Of a stretch of DNA of 13,907 nt, positions 13,344-13,907 are shown piece after piece. Numbering within the stretch: the first letter of the stretch is position 1; each line of letters begins with the position of its first letter. A model generated the notes under the pieces. It had not been told where the DNA came from. It searched no databases and saw nothing but the letters and a program-made list of their open reading frames with translations. This DNA is from Pseudomonadota bacterium (GTDB taxonomy: Bacteria; Desulfobacterota; Desulfovibrionia; Desulfovibrionales; Desulfovibrionaceae): NCBI GenBank assembly GCA_018822065.1, contig JAHJKV010000004.1, positions 1 through 13,907 on the forward strand, in the 5' to 3' direction. Made by a program: the position numbers and the translations under genes.

Positions 13344-13907
13344 TTAATTGGAGCCGAGTGTCAACTGGTCATAGTGTTCGCGGATGACTTGGCGACCGTT
13401 ATCGTCGTACCAGCGTTCAATGATTTCCCGATAGACCTCCGTACCCCGTTCACGTTCAATAATTTCGTTTAGTTGGAGGATGAACCCTTCACCCCATTGA
13501 CCGCGGGTACAGAAAATATGAGCGACCAGCACCGGTGCCTCATACTCCTCAATCGCCAGCGACAGGAACTGGCCCTCTTCTCCCTGTTGTTTGGCCTGAT
13601 AAGTAATGAACGAGGGGATTTCGATGATGTAGTCCACATGCCTCTGTAAAAGCATTTGGATAGTGTTGGCGCCTGGGGGGAGATCCCTCAGGATGCTGCT
13701 ATCCGACCCAGCCTTAACAATAGACGTGATTTCGCCGTAGGAGCGTTCTTGCAACACGCCACCATGAAATCTTTTGTCTGCAAGCAGTTGAGTCAGGGAA
13801 ATGCGACCTGACCCATTGTCAAACTCTTTCACTCTTTCCTTGAGACAGACGACTCCATAGGGCAACGCCAGAATCGCGGGGAGTGAAAACAGTGCCACTT
13901 CTTCCCG
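13344..13907 (-). CDS. Periplasmic binding-protein-like (SBP_bac_3 / TIGR02285-like), 5' end outside
   Basis: The frame is open to the right edge and ends at TAA 13346-13344, giving at least 187 residues of the C-terminal part; the GTG at 13898 is not a credible start, since coding sequence continues past it. The visible part opens with LFSLPAILALPYGVV, includes a mid-domain segment ERSYGEITSIVK, and ends in the WGEGFILQLNEII...REIIERWYDD tail typical of extracellular solute-binding proteins of family 3 and of the related TIGR02285 periplasmic family. Full proteins are about 250-280 residues with a signal peptide. It may bind a small solute for an ABC transporter or be an orphan sensor; no transporter gene is in view. 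It converges on the phosphoramidate unit and is probably unrelated to it. Confidence 0.7.
   Translation of the reverse strand, partial: REEVALFSLPAILALPYGVVCLKERVKEFDNGSGRISLTQLLADKRFHGGVLQERSYGEITSIVKAGSDSSILRDLPPGANTIQMLLQRHVDYIIEIPSFITYQAKQQGEEGQFLSLAIEEYEAPVLVAHIFCTRGQWGEGFILQLNEIIERERGTEVYREIIERWYDDNGRQVIREHYDQLTLGSN

Noticed and set aside
1..13907. tRNA or rRNA genes, CRISPR arrays, transposase genes
   Set aside because: I saw no tRNA-like cloverleaf, no regularly spaced repeats and no transposase or integrase motif in any frame.

Overview
The window is about 60% GC. Its gene content (a Trk/Ktr-type potassium system, a response regulator with a STAS-like tail, a periplasmic redoxin next to a MauE/DoxX membrane protein and a rhodanese-fold protein, and a periplasmic binding-protein-like ORF) looks most like a Gram-negative anaerobe of the Desulfovibrionaceae or relatives (Desulfobacterota). 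That placement is inferred from gene style, not from a marker gene.

Layout. (1) 1-318: the 3' end of a glycerate 2-kinase gene (MOFRL domain), then 382-789, a small two-helix membrane protein with a DUF202-like motif, both on +. (2) 4658 down to 854 on -: a compact five-gene unit, in order of transcription a response regulator with a STAS-like domain, a periplasmic TlpA-like redoxin, a GAF-GAF-TM-rhodanese-fold protein whose catalytic Cys is missing, a MauE/DoxX-type membrane protein, and a small lipoprotein. The last four genes are joined by ATGA stop/start overlaps. (3) 6820 down to 4775 on -: ktrB-ktrA, the pore and RCK subunits of a K+ uptake system, with a plausible sigma-70 promoter at 6890-6918. 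(4) 6821-7128: a divergent intergenic region with a perfect 8-bp inverted repeat (6993-7014) and a good match to a sigma-54 -24/-12 promoter (7051-7067). (5) 7129-13282 on +: six tightly packed genes. (6) 13344-13907 on -: the 3' part of a periplasmic binding-protein-like gene, separated from the six-gene unit by a 58-bp element with 9-bp inverted ends.

The six-gene unit is the main find. Each gene would probably be annotated generically as sulfotransferase, PEP-synthase-like, glutamine amidotransferase, nucleotidyltransferase, methyltransferase and adenylyl-sulfate kinase. The combination and order match the Campylobacter jejuni genes Cj1418-Cj1417-Cj1416-Cj1415, which make the phosphoramidate donor for O-methyl phosphoramidate (MeOPN) capsule modification. 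The proposed pathway is: L-glutamine is phosphorylated on its amide nitrogen (8157-10541); CTP is used to form CDP-L-glutamine (11170-11961); the gamma-glutamyl group is hydrolysed off to leave cytidine diphosphoramidate (10550-11173); and the ribose 3'-OH of that product is phosphorylated by an APS-kinase homologue (12737-13282). The product resembles PAPS in carrying a 3'-phosphate next to an activated 5' group. The first gene encodes a sulfotransferase-fold protein, so I infer that it is the phosphoramidate transferase. The methyltransferase (11961-12731) would supply the O-methyl group. No glycosyltransferase or capsule export gene is visible, so the acceptor is unknown.
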